A DNA stretch of 64,000 bases from the NCBI GenBank assembly GCA_032622095.1, contig CP136063.1, positions 278,869,426-278,933,425 on the forward strand. The letters run 5' to 3'. Positions 50,756 through 62,412 of the stretch are shown here, one piece after another. The notes under the pieces are model-generated. The model was given only the letters and a program-made list of their open reading frames with translations, was not told the origin of the DNA and searched no databases. This DNA is from Siphonodentalium dalli. Taxonomy: Eukaryota > Mollusca > Scaphopoda > Gadilida > Siphonodentaliidae. A program made the position numbers and the translations under genes. Positions within the stretch are counted from its first letter, which is position 1. Each line of letters starts with the position of its first letter.

Positions 50756-51649
50756 AATTTATGCCATAATTATTATTTTTGTAATTTTGTTCTCGAATTC
50801 AACTACCCCGCTGTTTACTTTGAATGTGTATCCTCACCCAGAGACAGACACAGGACGCTATAAGGAATGTGCGTCACACGTAGTGATGCTAACATTAACG
50901 TCATGACGTCATCCTATTTCTGAGCGATCAGTCACTTGGAATTATCATTCATATGTTTCCTAGTTAATATAGCACTAGCAAGCTACATTTAATTGAAATT
51001 CATGCAATTTTCCTCATATCTAATTGACATCATGACAACTTCCAATTTCAAATGAATGTGACAGGAACTATTTTGCTAATTACGATGTAGTTCTACTATG
51101 GGTATACACGTTTAATACATGAAATTACGTTTGGAAATTTATACCCACAGTAAAAATATATACCCACAGTAGGAAGCTGTATACCCACAGTAGCGTGTAA
51201 AGATGAAATTTACAAAATAGGTGTTATACACACAATAGAACAGGCAATTATGGTATCAATAGTAATTTAGGGACGTTAACTCGGAATATATATCTTTAAC
51301 AGTTATTTCTTACATACGCCCTCTGGTCGTTATAACCAGATCAGGGAATCACAAGATGTTTGAAAATCCCGATTCACGCGCGCGGGATTGATCAGTATCT
51401 ACTACATTTTAGTACTGATGCACTACGCATATAACAATTCATTCAATCACACGACACACCGGCCAATAATGTATCTGTACAAAGAATACAGACATCCATA
51501 TTGCTGAAAAGTTCACCACGTACATTAATTTGCTTGCATTCGAGGCACAATGCCAGAAGAGAAAGACGTTACCCAGAATCCATATACCCGACGGCTGCTT
51601 TAAACGCCAAATTGATCACATTCGCCCAACTGTAATGAGACAGCTCCTG
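50756..51649. other. No gene; short TATACCCACAGTA repeats
   Basis: At 51148-51196 TATACCCACAGTA occurs three times. Its inverted form CTACTATGGGTATAC lies at 51093. This may be a tiny degenerate foldback. The rest shows nothing nameable. Confidence 0.5.
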
Positions 51650-52305
51650 CTGATGGACACTGGTCCCCGGTACGTGGATCAGTGGTGAAATGTATGGCGC
51701 ATTAGACAAACATCCAGTCAGGACACTGGTCCCCGGTACGTGGATCAGTTGTGAAATGCATGGCGCATTAGACAAACATAAGGCATCCTGTCACCGGTAC
51801 ACGGATCAGTGGTGAAATGTATGGCGCATTAGACAAACATAAGGCATCCAGTCACCGGTATACGGATCAGTGGTGAAATGTATGGCGCATTAGACAAACA
51901 TAAGGCATCCAGTCCCCGGTACTTGGATCACATGGCGCATTAGACAAACATAAGACACCCAGTCACCGGTACGTGGATCACATGGCGCATTAGACAAACA
52001 TAGGGCATCCAGTCACCGGTACACGGATCAGTGGTGAAATGTATGGCGCATTAGACAAACATAAGACATCCAGTCACCGGTACGCGGATCAGTGGTGAAA
52101 TGTATGGCGCATTAGACAAACATAAGGCATCCAGTCCCCGGTACGTGAATCACATGGCGCATTAGACAAACATAAGACACCCAGTCGCCGGTACGTGGAT
52201 CACATGGCGCATTAGACAAACATAAGGGATCCAGTCACCAGCACGTGGATCAGTGGTGAAATGTATGGCGCATTAGACAAACATGAGGCATCCAGTCATA
52301 GCGAA
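51650..52305 (+). repeat. Tandem array of 61-bp units with an 11-bp-shorter 50-bp form
   Basis: The motif GTCACCGGTAC or GTCCCCGGTAC recurs at 51663, 51729, 51790, 51851, 51912, 51962, 52012, 52073, 52134, 52184, 52234 and 52295. Spacings are 66, then 61 or 50 bp. All units share CATGGCGCATTAGACAAACA or TATGGCGCATTAGACAAACA. The 50-bp form lacks the GTGGTGAAATG part. It lies directly upstream of a 5'-truncated LINE. Confidence 0.95.
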
Positions 52306-52379
52306 TATGGTTCTAATCCAGATGAGTGCTGATGTGTGATCAACGCACATCGGGGGTTGCCCGGTTTATCGGGGCAAGT

Positions 52380-54340
52380 CTGTAAATTGCTTTATTTTAG
52401 TCTCGAACCTCAGTAACAACAAATCCCCCGGAACTGATGGAATTTTGAACGAATATATAAAAGCCTCAACTGGTGCGCTTTTAGATATATACTGTAAAGT
52501 TTTCAATCTAGTCCTAGAATCTGGTTGTGTTCCTGACTCCTGGGGAATAGGCACCATTATACCCTTATTTAAAAACAAAGGCGACACTAGCGATCCCAAA
52601 AATTATAGGCCAATTACCTTACTAAGTTGTCTTGGAAAATTATTTACAAAAATCTTGACAAACAGAATTAATACATACCTAGAAGAACAAGAAATTATAA
52701 ATGAAAATCAATCAGGCTTTAGAAAAAAATATTCCACTGTTGATAATATGTTTGTTCTCCATATGCTGACCCAAACTACTAAGGCACTAAACAGAAGCTT
52801 ATACTGTGCATTCATAGATTTTGAGAAAGCGTTTGACAAAGTATGGAGACAAGGGTTATGGCACAAACTATTGCTAAATAATATAAACGGCAAACTTTAT
52901 AAAGTTATACGCAGTATGTACCTAAATATTAAGTCCACAGTGCAATTGGGGAACATACAATCAAATTACTTCCCGTGCTTATCTGGTGTCCGTCAAGGGG
53001 TAATCTCTCACCTATACTTTTTACATTATATCTAAATGACATAGAATACTACTTGGATTCCTCGGGAGCTATCGGTTTACCGAAACTATCCAATGACGTT
53101 AAAAATCATCTGAATATTTACATGAAACTGTTCATAGTTCTATATGCAGATGACACCGTTCTCATGGCTGAAACCCCCGCAAAATTACAAAATGCATTGA
53201 ATATTTTTCATAATTACTGCAAAACGTGGAAACTGACAGTTAATGCAACAAAGACTAAAATCATGCTTATATCCAAACGAAGCCTCCCAAAAAAACAGAA
53301 TTTTTTTCTACAATGGCAATCCAATTGATGTTGTAAACAAATTTAACTATCTTGGAATTACACATACCAAGTCTGGTTCATACTCTGAAGCAAAAAAAGT
53401 CCTTGCTGACAAAGGCACTAAGGCCATGTATTCGATAATCAATAAAGCAAGATTACACTGCCTTTCAATTAAAAATCAATTTGATCTGTTTGATGCACAA
53501 GTTGTTCCCATAATTTCTTATGGATGCGAGATTTGGGGTACCGGCAAAAATGACATATTTGAGAACATACATAAAAAAATTTGTAAGCATGTTCTCCAAT
53601 TAAAACCATCTACATGCAATTATATGATATACGGAGAAAGTGGTAGGGTACCAATTGATATATTAATCAATTTGCGATTGATAAAGTACTGGTTCAAAGT
53701 GGTCAATATGAACTCTAATAGATACTGTCAAATCTTATATTTATTAGCATTGAAGCTCAATGAGCAGCCAGACATAAATTTTCACTGGATAAACAAAATT
53801 TGTAAAATCTTAACAGATTGCGGTCAGTCCCATCTAATGAAGTTGGATAAAATCATCTGTACTGACCAACTAATTTCTTATATAAAGTGTTGTCTTATCA
53901 GCAGATTCCGTGATACACGGGAAGCTGATATAAACACATCTGGTAGCAGGGGAAAAATTTATAGAATGTTTAAACATGATATACATTTTGAAGACTATCT
54001 AAATATCCTTGACACCAAAAATTGGATAACTCTATGCAGATTTCGCACATGTAATCACCAGCTACCCATAGAAAAAGGTCGCTGGAGTTATAAGGACCTA
54101 CCGGATAGATTATGCCCACTATGTCATACTCGAAGTCTAGGTGATGAAATACATTATCTATTAGAATGCGAATCTTTTAAAGACTCAAGAAAACGTTTTT
54201 TAAATCATAGATATATTATGAAAGCAGATGTAACGTCATCGATAGACGAAATTCTCAATATGAAAGATTCCCCGTCCCTTCCTAGACTCTGCTCGTTTAT
54301 TAGACTCATCACAAAGACACTCGCAATGCATGAATTCTAA
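52380..54340 (+). pseudogene. LINE ORF2, jockey/CR1-like, 5'-truncated, only two frameshifts
   Basis: The frame enters in the reverse transcriptase (NNKSPGTDG at about 52411). It continues through IIPLFKNKG, NYRPITLLSCLGKLFTK, NENQSGFRKKYST, FIDFEKAFDKVW and SGVRQG. One base is missing at about 52999. The next frame carries NLSPILFTLYLNDIE and LYADDTVLMAE, with YADD at 53143-53154. One extra T in a T7 run at about 53303-53309 shifts again. The third frame runs 53310-54340 with FNYLGITHTKSGS, ISYGCEIWG, CRFRTCNHQLPIEKGRW and CPLCHTRSLGDEIHYLLEC. Both catalytic regions are intact. The endonuclease and ORF1 are lacking. The family copies itself by target-primed reverse transcription. This copy is a truncated but recent insertion. 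The exact clade cannot be fixed by eye. Confidence 0.92.
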
Positions 54341-55603
54341 CTGATCAGGATTGAGACACTCATTTGATAACATATTCCAATCATTCACATCCATCATTCA
54401 CAATCATGCACGGGTAGTGAATTCAAACACCATGGATAGCACCAAGCTGATTATTAAATTTACCACCTGGGCATGCCTGTCAGTTAACAAGATTGAAACT
54501 GCAAATAAATTGTTAGAGTGATCATCATCAACATGTATGTTTTTTATAATCATTATAACCATAAATATGTTATAATATTGATATTGTGATATCGTGTAAC
54601 CATCGGACTATAATATAACCGACCACCATACTTAATATATACGTCAGCAGACGAATATAGCAACTACAACAAAAAATCTAACAGAGACTTGACCAATCTT
54701 ATTCTTCGATCAGACATTCTCAATTTTAGCAATGGAATAAAATTTAAAATGAATTACAAGTTTCACCTTTAATTACAGCCACTACCAGCTCAATAGATTC
54801 AATAGATATATAGTAATAGGGAATTATCGACCTGTTTTACATATATTGCGAGCAACCTTTGACGTTAATTCACAACTACTTAGACATATTCTTCTGATAC
54901 TAGAAAATACACAGCACGTGTATGACGAAAATATTACTTCCCGGTTCCTTTCTATTTACGAACACAAACAGGCCCGAGTAGTCTTGCAAATTCGGAAAAT
55001 GCGCGGTGCAGTCTTACTCGTCTCAGCTGATACGCTGGTAGCGGTTTCTGACAACTAATGAGGGTTATTAAACCCAACCTGCTATAGATCCGGGGTTACA
55101 TGTATATATTATCTTTTGTATTATAATCATACTATATGACTATTGTATATAACTCTGTTTCTCAATATCCGTTACATGCAATTTCCATGTGTTTATTTGG
55201 ATGAGAGAATAAAGCATATCGTTGTGGGTGCACGGGGTGGTGAAGTGTTTACTACACATACAATAGATTGCTTTTCTGGTGAACTAAACCCTTTACACGG
55301 TCTTTCCTCTACCCGTATAAATGACAACGCCGTGCTATAACATGGCGGGTTAAACAATTGGAATAGCTTTAAGAACGCCCACGGTTTGGTCTTCTCTTGT
55401 TTTAGAGGCACCTCCTCAGCTGCCCAGCAACGAATGGATAATTGCATAGATGTTGCCTTTATTCTATTTCGTTTATTCTAACACTTTCTATACGCGAGAG
55501 AAAGAAGAATATGTTCAAAACCCATGTTAAATACACTGTTAGGAAATCACGTACAGTTTACGAGAAAAGCACCCGTGAAATTGGTCTTAATTGTCTGACT
55601 AGG
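54341..55603. other. LINE 3' flank and unassigned sequence
   Basis: The first few hundred bases are probably the LINE 3' untranslated region. No clear A-tail or target duplication was found. Open frames at 54846-55058 and 55143-55340 show no family features. Confidence 0.45.
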
Positions 55604-56013
55604 CCATTACGGTTGAACTTACCGTGATCCGAGAAGAAAAAGCCACCATGTAAGCACCACAGACTTGACTACGCAGACGATTGCCCGTATTAAGAAGATA
55701 GGGTTAGTATTATATATGATTTGATTTTTTTCTTACATTCTTTAACAATTTTTTAATTTTTAATATGTTAAGCCAATGCATTCTCTTATATATGTGAGGC
55801 GACCTATGGTCGACTCGCATATATAAGAGAATGCATTGGCACAGGGCCCTTCTGTTGGGTAAAGGGTTTATTCTCAGACAATGCCATTACGATTGAACTT
55901 AACGTGATCCGAGAAGAAACAGCCACCATGTAAGCACCACAGACTCGATTACGCAGACGATTGATTGCCCGTATTAAGAAGATGCGGTTAGTATTATATA
56001 TGATTTGATTTTG
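55604..56013 (+). repeat. Direct repeat of about 125 bp flanking a MITE fragment
   Basis: Copy 1 (55604-55728) and copy 2 (55884-56013) share GATCCGAGAAGAAA, GCCACCATGTAAGCACCACA and GTATTATATATGATTTGATT. Offset is 280 bp, then 284 bp after a GATT insertion in copy 2. The space between them is the MITE fragment. Confidence 0.9.
55734..55870 (-). mobile_element. piggyBac-like MITE fragment with palindrome copy C
   Basis: Reverse-complemented, this matches the left part of the MITE at 27843. The tip TGTTGGGTAAAGGGTTT, then GGGCCCTTC, the 69-bp palindrome (55774-55842, one extra mismatch, TATGTGAGG), and TTACATTCTTTAACAATTTT are all present. The other half and a second palindrome are missing, so it is a solo end. 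Confidence 0.8.
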
Positions 56014-56194
56014 TTTTCTGACGCGATACAGAATTATAACATTATGTGCGTGATGAGTACACATGCACTATTCAATGCAATACGCATTTTAGTGTTACCC
56101 TTTATTTCGTTCAGGTAAATATATGGATGTGCATGCTGGTTGATAACACATTTCCCGCTATGCACTCACACACTTAATTAGGGCCGCTAAAAGA

Positions 56195-56410
56195 AACTGT
56201 ATTGGCATTGATTGACCTATGAAGGGCTTTTGATTCAGTCTCGACGATCGTATATGGGGAAACCGTATTCGATGTATAGGTTAACAGGGAAGGTATTAAA
56301 TGTCATTAAAGGGATGTACACTGACCCTAAACGGGTATGGCTCGTTTGAATCCCAAAAGTATGCATAAATAATGATCTCATTGACAACATAGCTGGGGTG
56401 AGACAAACAA
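56195..56410 (+). pseudogene. Small reverse-transcriptase relic
   Basis: A short scrap encodes LALIDL-stop-RAFDSVS, then GKVLNVIKGMYTDPKRV, then IAGVRQTS in changing frames. These match the first-Asp region, the middle region and the GVRQG motif of LINE reverse transcriptases. Stops and frameshifts are numerous, so it is old. Confidence 0.6.
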
Positions 56411-58267
56411 GTTATTTTTTCTATATCCATCAGTGATTTTTCAAGATCGCGGGTATAGATTTTGGAGAAATTGTCACGTGACTTCAGGTTAGCAACCGTG
56501 CGGAGATTGCAAAAAACGCTGAATTGGAAATGAAGCATCGCGATAAAAATGAAAGAAACTACTTCACAACTTACTAAGAATTCACATGTGATTTAAGTCT
56601 ATTAATTTCATTTAGACAAATTTCGTTGGTCAGCTTAATGAAATTGAAAACGAAAAATGAAGAAGTCATGACGATAATCCAGACAAGATTTTACAATCCA
56701 CGATACGTCTTGTCCATTTGGCATGTCGTCTCCGTCGTGACCACTGCATGATGTTACATACATTATTCGTAGCGTTATATCGCCGATAAAAGGCAAATCT
56801 GAGGCACATCATGTGTGGTTGCTCCAATACGTGTCACGTACGATTCATATTAACTTCAGTATCCTGACAACCTTAGAAATATTCGAGAAATAACTAATTC
56901 CAATTATGACATATATTTGGCCACATGAAAGTTTGAAGTGTTTTGAGATACTTTAGCTTTGGTTTCTATAATTTCTTTTGAGGCTAAATATTTCAACGCC
57001 TTCAACCTTTGTATATTGTAAAACTGGCATGTTCTCAATTACCCTTATATAGAAACTTTGCGCACTCTCCTATTGAGGAAGGAAATTAACTATGGAATGC
57101 CATCAAATGCCTTTAATTTTATATTATATTTCAATGCATGGATCAAATTTATTTGATGCTATTAAATGCTTTGAATCTATTCACTGCAAATATTTAGGAA
57201 CGGCGAGAAGATGCTTTTATTCAAGATTAGAGAGTCGCCATACCCATAGCTAGTACAAATATTCATTCCATCGAACTGTTAGGATCAACTTTGGTCGTGA
57301 TAAATATATATCGAGACCAAACAAGAACTTATTAAGTTATTAACCGCCATGTGACGGTTCAGGGTCAAAAATCTTTACTTGACACAATCGGATCCTGGGT
57401 ATAGGTTCAGATCACTTAGACTGAATGTGTACTCTATGCATGTAATTTCCAGTAATAACAACGATCTAACATCGATAATATACATGTATAGAACAATACG
57501 TAATTTGAGTCGAATATATATTCTGTAAAGTTTCAGGTTAATAGGTTGTCTTAAATCGAAGTTAATAATTTGATATAAATTTAATTATTTATGGCTGGAG
57601 ACATAAATTAAATTATGAATTTCCGTGCGCAAGACGTAATCAAATTAATTGACGGATAGTGGCTTGGTAAAAGCATGGTACGCATTATCGTGTAAAACAA
57701 TGTGTTGATACGGGGCGTCAACTCAAGCCACTCACTGTGACTAAACATCAACTGAAATGAGTATATGGGACTAGTATGAATATAACATATAACATTTATT
57801 TGATACATTTCCTTGAAAACTGTACAAAAAATAATCGACTGCGACAATTTGTATTTTCGCATTCCAGCTAATCTGCCATCGGTAACATTACTTCGCACTC
57901 AAAGGACTTTCAAATAATCGATAACTGGTTACATGTACCTTATTCTACGACTCAGAGACTATAGAAACCAACAACAACATTCGAGTACAGTAACATTCAA
58001 AGACATATTATGGACTTGTTCGAGTGCGTGAATTGATAAGTTAGTACTCATGTGCTATGCTATGCCAACTGTGGGAATGTACAATTTTACAAATATCGCC
58101 AAAAGCTCAAAGAGATCGACCGTACCACTCCATACATATCACCGTCTGAACTACGCTTAATTGTAAATATTTCCATCACGATTCGGGACGCAATAATCGG
58201 CGATAAACTAACGCAAATGATTTGTCATCGAGGGTCACTGCATTTAATTAATCTATATCTATATTTG
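56411..58267. other. Long stretch without an identifiable gene
   Basis: Nearly 1.9 kb of AT-rich sequence. The 96-codon minus-strand frame at 57608-57898 has no domain resemblance. No repeat stood out. Confidence 0.5.
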
Positions 58268-58271
58268 CGAA

Positions 58272-58306
<35 letters not shown>
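58268..58306 (+). repeat. (GTCT)n microsatellite
   Basis: About nine tandem TGTC/GTCT units. A shorter, interrupted run of the same kind lies at 59632-59660, inside the next array. Confidence 0.97.
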
Positions 58307-58389
58307 GTTCTATAGAAATTCACAGGGGACCATCGATGATGCCAAAGGGGTCTACTAGGAGTATCTTTTTACGAGAAAGATAATGGTCG

Positions 58390-60060
58390 GGGTTAGAATT
58401 TTCTAAAGTGACGCCGTTGTTGTCAGGGGCAGAAAAGGGGGAGGGGCAGAAAAAAAATTTGTCGCCGATTGCCACCAATCTTATATATAATCATCCCCAT
58501 AATATGAGGAATATAATGGCGTTCAAATATGGCAAAAGTCGCACCGTTCGCGTCAGGGGTGCCCGGAAGGGGGGGGGGGGGCAGATTTTTTTTCTGTCGC
58601 CGATTGCCACGAAACTTACATATAATCATCCCCATGATATGAAGAATCCAACGGTTTGGTTTAAATATGTCAAAAGTTGCGTCGTTTGAGTCAGGGATGA
58701 ACGGAAGGGGAGAGGGGCACCAAAATTGATAAAACTAATTTTAGCGCCGATTTCAACCAAATTGATATATATTCTTCTTCATGATACAAGGAATCTAATT
58801 GTGCGATTTAACAACGCCAAATTGTTGTTTTTGGATGAGAGATTGGGAGGGGTGGGCATTATATTTGATAATAAGTCGCCGATTGCCACCGCACTTTTAC
58901 AAAATCATCCCCATGGTATGAGGAGTATAATGGTGTGGCTTTTATCTGTCAAATGTTGCCTCATTCGAGTCAGGGTTGCATTGAAAGGGACAGGAGCACC
59001 AAAATTGACGCACAATTTTTTTTAGGGCCAATTTCCACCAAATTGATACACGTTCTTATCCATGATACGATGAATCTAATCGTGATTTAAAGAGCCATAG
59101 TGGTGCTGTTTGGGTGAGAGATGGAGAGGTGAGGGATTGGCACCAAATTTGATAAAAAAAAATGTTTAGTCGCCGATTATCACCAAACTTATAAACAATC
59201 ATCTCCATGCTATCAGGAGTGTAATCGTGTGGTTTAAGGATGTCACAAGTGGGGCCATTCGAGTCAGTGGTGTATAGAGATGAGAGGGACACAAAAACTT
59301 ATATCTATATGTTTAGTGCCGATTTCCACCAGATTGATACATATTCTTCTCCGTGATACGAGGAATCTTATCGTGTGGTTTAGATACACCAAATTGGTGC
59401 CCTATGGGTGAGATATATGGGGACCTTAAATTTGATACGAATTTGTATACTTGCCAATGTTCCAATTTCTTATATATGCATCTCTAATCTCTAATGAGTC
59501 TTAGTGTGTGCAGCTTGAGTCCGAAATAGGGACGGGAGGGTCATCAAAACTGATACATAATATTTTTAGTACCAATTACCATCAAATTCAGACACGTTCT
59601 TCTCAAATGATACAAGAAATAAAATCGTGCTGTCTGTCTGTCTTTTTGTCTGTCTGTGTGCGTTCTATATATAACTTCACGCGGTACAATCGAGATGGCA
59701 CAAAGGCGTTCTAAGAGGGGTAACTTTTTACAAGGAAGATAATGGTGCGGGTTAAAATGTTCTAAAATGACGCTGTTGGTTGGAGGGGAAATTAAAAAAC
59801 TATGGTGAAATAGTTTTGTCGCTGATTTCCACCAAACGAATATATAATCACCTTCGCAATATGGCGTTGTTCGAGTCAGCGTTGCATCAACAATTGATTT
59901 AATAAACCAAATTCCACCAAATTGATACACGTTTTTCTCTAATGATATACCATGAATTAAATCACATTTGGTGTCGTTTGCGTCACGGATGGCGAGCGGA
60001 TATGCACTATCATTGATAAGATTGCTATTCGCCGATATCCACATATTAGTTATATACAGT
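58390..60060 (+). repeat. Diverged tandem array, about 143-bp units, roughly 11-12 copies
   Basis: CGCCGATTGCCACCAA-like blocks recur near 58463, 58602, 58742, 58881, 59026, 59172, 59319, 59570, 59821 and 60031. Each is followed by ATATATAATCATCCCCATGATATGAGGAAT-like text and then a GAGTCAGGG...GAGGGGCACC part. Spacing is about 140-147 bp in the left half and becomes irregular after 59.4 kb. A G12 run lies near 58570. Open frames are shadows. Divergence suggests an old array. Confidence 0.88.
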
Positions 60061-60206
60061 CACCAGGCCATCTCCATATCATTTTAAGTAGTTGGGCGTT
60101 CACATTTCACAATCCCGACATATGGTGACCCACATAAGTCACTTGAACAATTATATCTTCTTAACAGTCATGTTTATATGGGAATGGCAATCAAGGCATT
60201 CACACA

Positions 60207-60443
60207 ATGAGCTACCAAAAAGAGATAACTAGAAGAAGCATTAAACGTATATTTATCATTCTATTGAAGAGATACATATATTCGTGCAAACTGAGAGACA
60301 TCGAACCGTCAGAGGATTGCATATATATAATAACAAAATTTAGTCTGTTCCATTCAATACAGTTTCCACAAAAAATTACAATTTGTCAAGAGATATGGAA
60401 GGCCTGTTCAAAAATAGTAGTCACAGTGTGCAGTCAAATATAG
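60207..60443 (+). pseudogene. Possible L1/Tx1-like ORF2 C-terminal scrap
   Basis: The frame contains IFIILLKRYIYSCKLRDIEP and then FHSIQF. The first part resembles the C-terminus of the LINE at 49.1 kb (LLIKQYIYRSKF). The remainder is not informative. It is a short and uncertain match. Confidence 0.35.
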
Positions 60444-61060
60444 TTTCTTCTGATATACAAGAAAATGCAGTTAGTAGCACAAGACTTTTCAGGATCCTAC
60501 CAATACTGACATCTGACAAGGGTTTTAGAACAGACTCATCGACTGACATAAACAACTCAAAATCTCGCTCTGTGCCTGGCACATGTAGCTGATATATAGG
60601 CGCAGCAACATTTCGTTTAAACTAAGAATATTTAGCCAATATATAGCACCATGAACAGAGGAGCACCTGAAAATTTCTTTGAAACATCTGTATCTTCATG
60701 GAGATATGACAGCCAGGTGTCCTCGAGATCTTAGTCCAACTCACTAGATTGATTGATACATCTCAATATGTAAAACCCAATTATCATCTTTTATCGAACT
60801 AATGTGTTTATGATGTTCATGTATCATATTATAACGTCTAATGTATACGCAGTTGTAAATAAATAAATACTTCATTATTGGTGGAACGGATTAATCGCGA
60901 TAAACAGAATGACAATTGACAATGTGAGCCACTACTTATATTCCATGACTGTAATAATAATGTTTTGTGATGCTATTTGAATATACAATTTATGAGAAAA
61001 CGTATAACACTTTAAGCAAGAGCATTCTCTATTCCCAACAAATATCCACAGCATACATTA
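60444..61060. other. No gene seen; possibly the body of a short Helitron-like element
   Basis: Sequence leading to the Helitron-like terminus. A 69-codon frame at 60383-60592 has no recognisable features. Confidence 0.4.
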
Positions 61061-61090
61061 ACCTGGGCAACGCCGGGTAACCCTGCTAGT
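61061..61090 (+). mobile_element. Helitron-like 3' terminus
   Basis: ACCTGGGCAACGCCGGGT (61061-61078) can form a 6-bp stem with a 6-nt loop. Seven bases later come CTAG and then T. A GC-rich hairpin followed by CTRR and a host T is the Helitron 3' signature. No 5' end or Rep/helicase was found, so it would be non-autonomous. Confidence 0.5.
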
Positions 61091-61338
61091 ATATAATAAT
61101 GACGGGGTGTGTGTGCTGTAAATTTGGATTAATATTCGCAAAAATAACTACTTTGAGCAAGATTATTCTCCATTTCTATTTCATCATCAAACCGGAGTGT
61201 TTCACATCACTTGAAGGCTCTCCTAAGGCACTATTTGAAAGCGCACGTTAGGACACCATAACTGAACCCGCATGTACACCATTTAACTGAGTGGGATAAC
61301 CCATTTAGTAGAAAAATGGTTAGAATTTAACTTGTAAA
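61091..61338. other. No gene seen
   Basis: AACTACTTTGAGCAAG at 61147 echoes AACACTTTAAGCAAG at 61007, a weak duplicate across the Helitron-like end. Nothing else was seen. Confidence 0.4.
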
Positions 61339-62412
61339 TTAACCCTCTGTGTGGGCGGTCGTTCCAGCACCCATAACACTGGCGGTCGTTCCTACCCCCA
61401 TAACACTGGCGGTCGTTCCTCCGCCCATAACACTTGCGGTCGTTCCCCCACCCATAACACTGGCGATTCCTTCAACCATAACACTGGCGGTCGTTCCTCC
61501 ATCCATAACACTGGCGGTCGTCCCCCCACCCATAACACTGGCGATTCCTTCAACCATAACACTGGCGGTCGTTCCCCCACCCATAACACTGGCGATTCCT
61601 TCAACCATAACACTGGCGGTCGTTCCTCCATCCATAACACTGGCGGTCGTTCCTCCACACATAACACTGGCTGTCGTTCCTCCACCCATAACACTGGCGG
61701 TCGTTCCTACACCCATAACACTGGCGGTCGTTCCTCCACCCACAACACTGGCGGTCGTTCCTCCACCCACAACACTGGCGGTCGTTCCTCCGCCCATAAC
61801 ACTGGCGGTAGTTCCTCCGCCCATAACACTGGTGGTCGTTCCTCCGCCCATACCACTAGCGGTCGTTCCTCCACCCATAACACTGGCGGTCGTTCCTCCA
61901 CCCATAACACTGGCGGTCGTTCCTCCACCCATAACACTGGCGGTCTTTCCCTCACCCATAACACTGGCGGTCGTTCCTCCACCCATGACACTGGTGGTCG
62001 TTCCCCCACCCATGACCCTGGTGGTCGTTCCTCCACCCATGACACTGGCGGTCGTTCCTCCACCCATGACACTGGTGGTCGTTCCTCCACCCATGACACT
62101 GGCGGTTGTTCCTCCACCCATAACACTGGCGGTCGTTCCTCCACCCATAACACTGGCGGTCGTTCCCCCACCCATAACACTGGCGGTCGTTCCTCCACCC
62201 ATAACACTGGCGGTCGTTCCTCCGCCCATAACACTGGCGGTCGTTCCCCCACCCATAACATTGACAACGCTGTGAATTGACATAACGACTGAAACGACGG
62301 TAAACTCCAATAAAAAACCATCTGCGAGAGACATGGACCGGAAATGAAATCCGGTGTATTGATTATTTACCCATTTGCGGAATGGAAATCGTGCGTCATC
62401 TGAAGAACACAT
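61339..62412 (-). CDS. Possible Gly/Thr-rich repeat protein, 357 codons (tentative)
   Basis: A minus-strand frame starts with ATG at 62412 and has about 50 unique residues (MCSSDDARFPFRKWVN... ending in a hydrophobic FTVVSVVM). It then consists of 9-residue repeats VMGGGTTAS and stops right after them (TAHTEG). All unit lengths preserve the frame, and many unit differences are silent in it (GGT/GGC, GGA/GGG, ACG/ACT/ACA). It also has competing open frames on the plus strand, so openness alone proves little. There are no splice sites, signal peptide or family that I can name. The hydrophobic segment is not at the N-terminus and is too short to call a membrane segment. Confidence 0.27.
   Translation of the reverse strand: MCSSDDARFPFRKWVNNQYTGFHFRSMSLADGFLLEFTVVSVVMSIHSVVNVMGGGTTASVMGGGTTASVMGGGTTASVMGGGTTASVMGGGTTASVMGGGTTASVMGGGTTTSVMGGGTTASVMGGGTTTRVMGGGTTTSVMGGGTTASVMGEGKTASVMGGGTTASVMGGGTTASVMGGGTTASGMGGGTTTSVMGGGTTASVMGGGTTASVVGGGTTASVVGGGTTASVMGVGTTASVMGGGTTASVMCGGTTASVMDGGTTASVMVEGIASVMGGGTTASVMVEGIASVMGGGTTASVMDGGTTASVMVEGIASVMGGGTTASVMGGGTTASVMGVGTTASVMGAGTTAHTEG
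61353..62265 (+). repeat. 27-bp minisatellite, 34 units (three of 24 bp)
   Basis: Units contain CATAACACTGGCGGTCGTTC followed by CTCCACC. Thirty-one units are 27 bp and three (GGCGATTCCTTCAACCATAA type) are 24 bp, so no unit changes the reading frame. Substitutions cluster in one codon phase (see findings). Frames stay open on both strands over the whole array. Confidence 0.96.

Noticed and set aside
52322-52380. tRNA-like or snRNA-like fold before the LINE
   Set aside because: The GCACATC...GGGGTTGCCCGG stretch can form small hairpins but does not fit a tRNA cloverleaf or box A/B pattern.
59544-60044. 166-codon minus-strand ORF
   Set aside because: It lies wholly in the 143-bp array and the GTCT tract. 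No domain resemblance.
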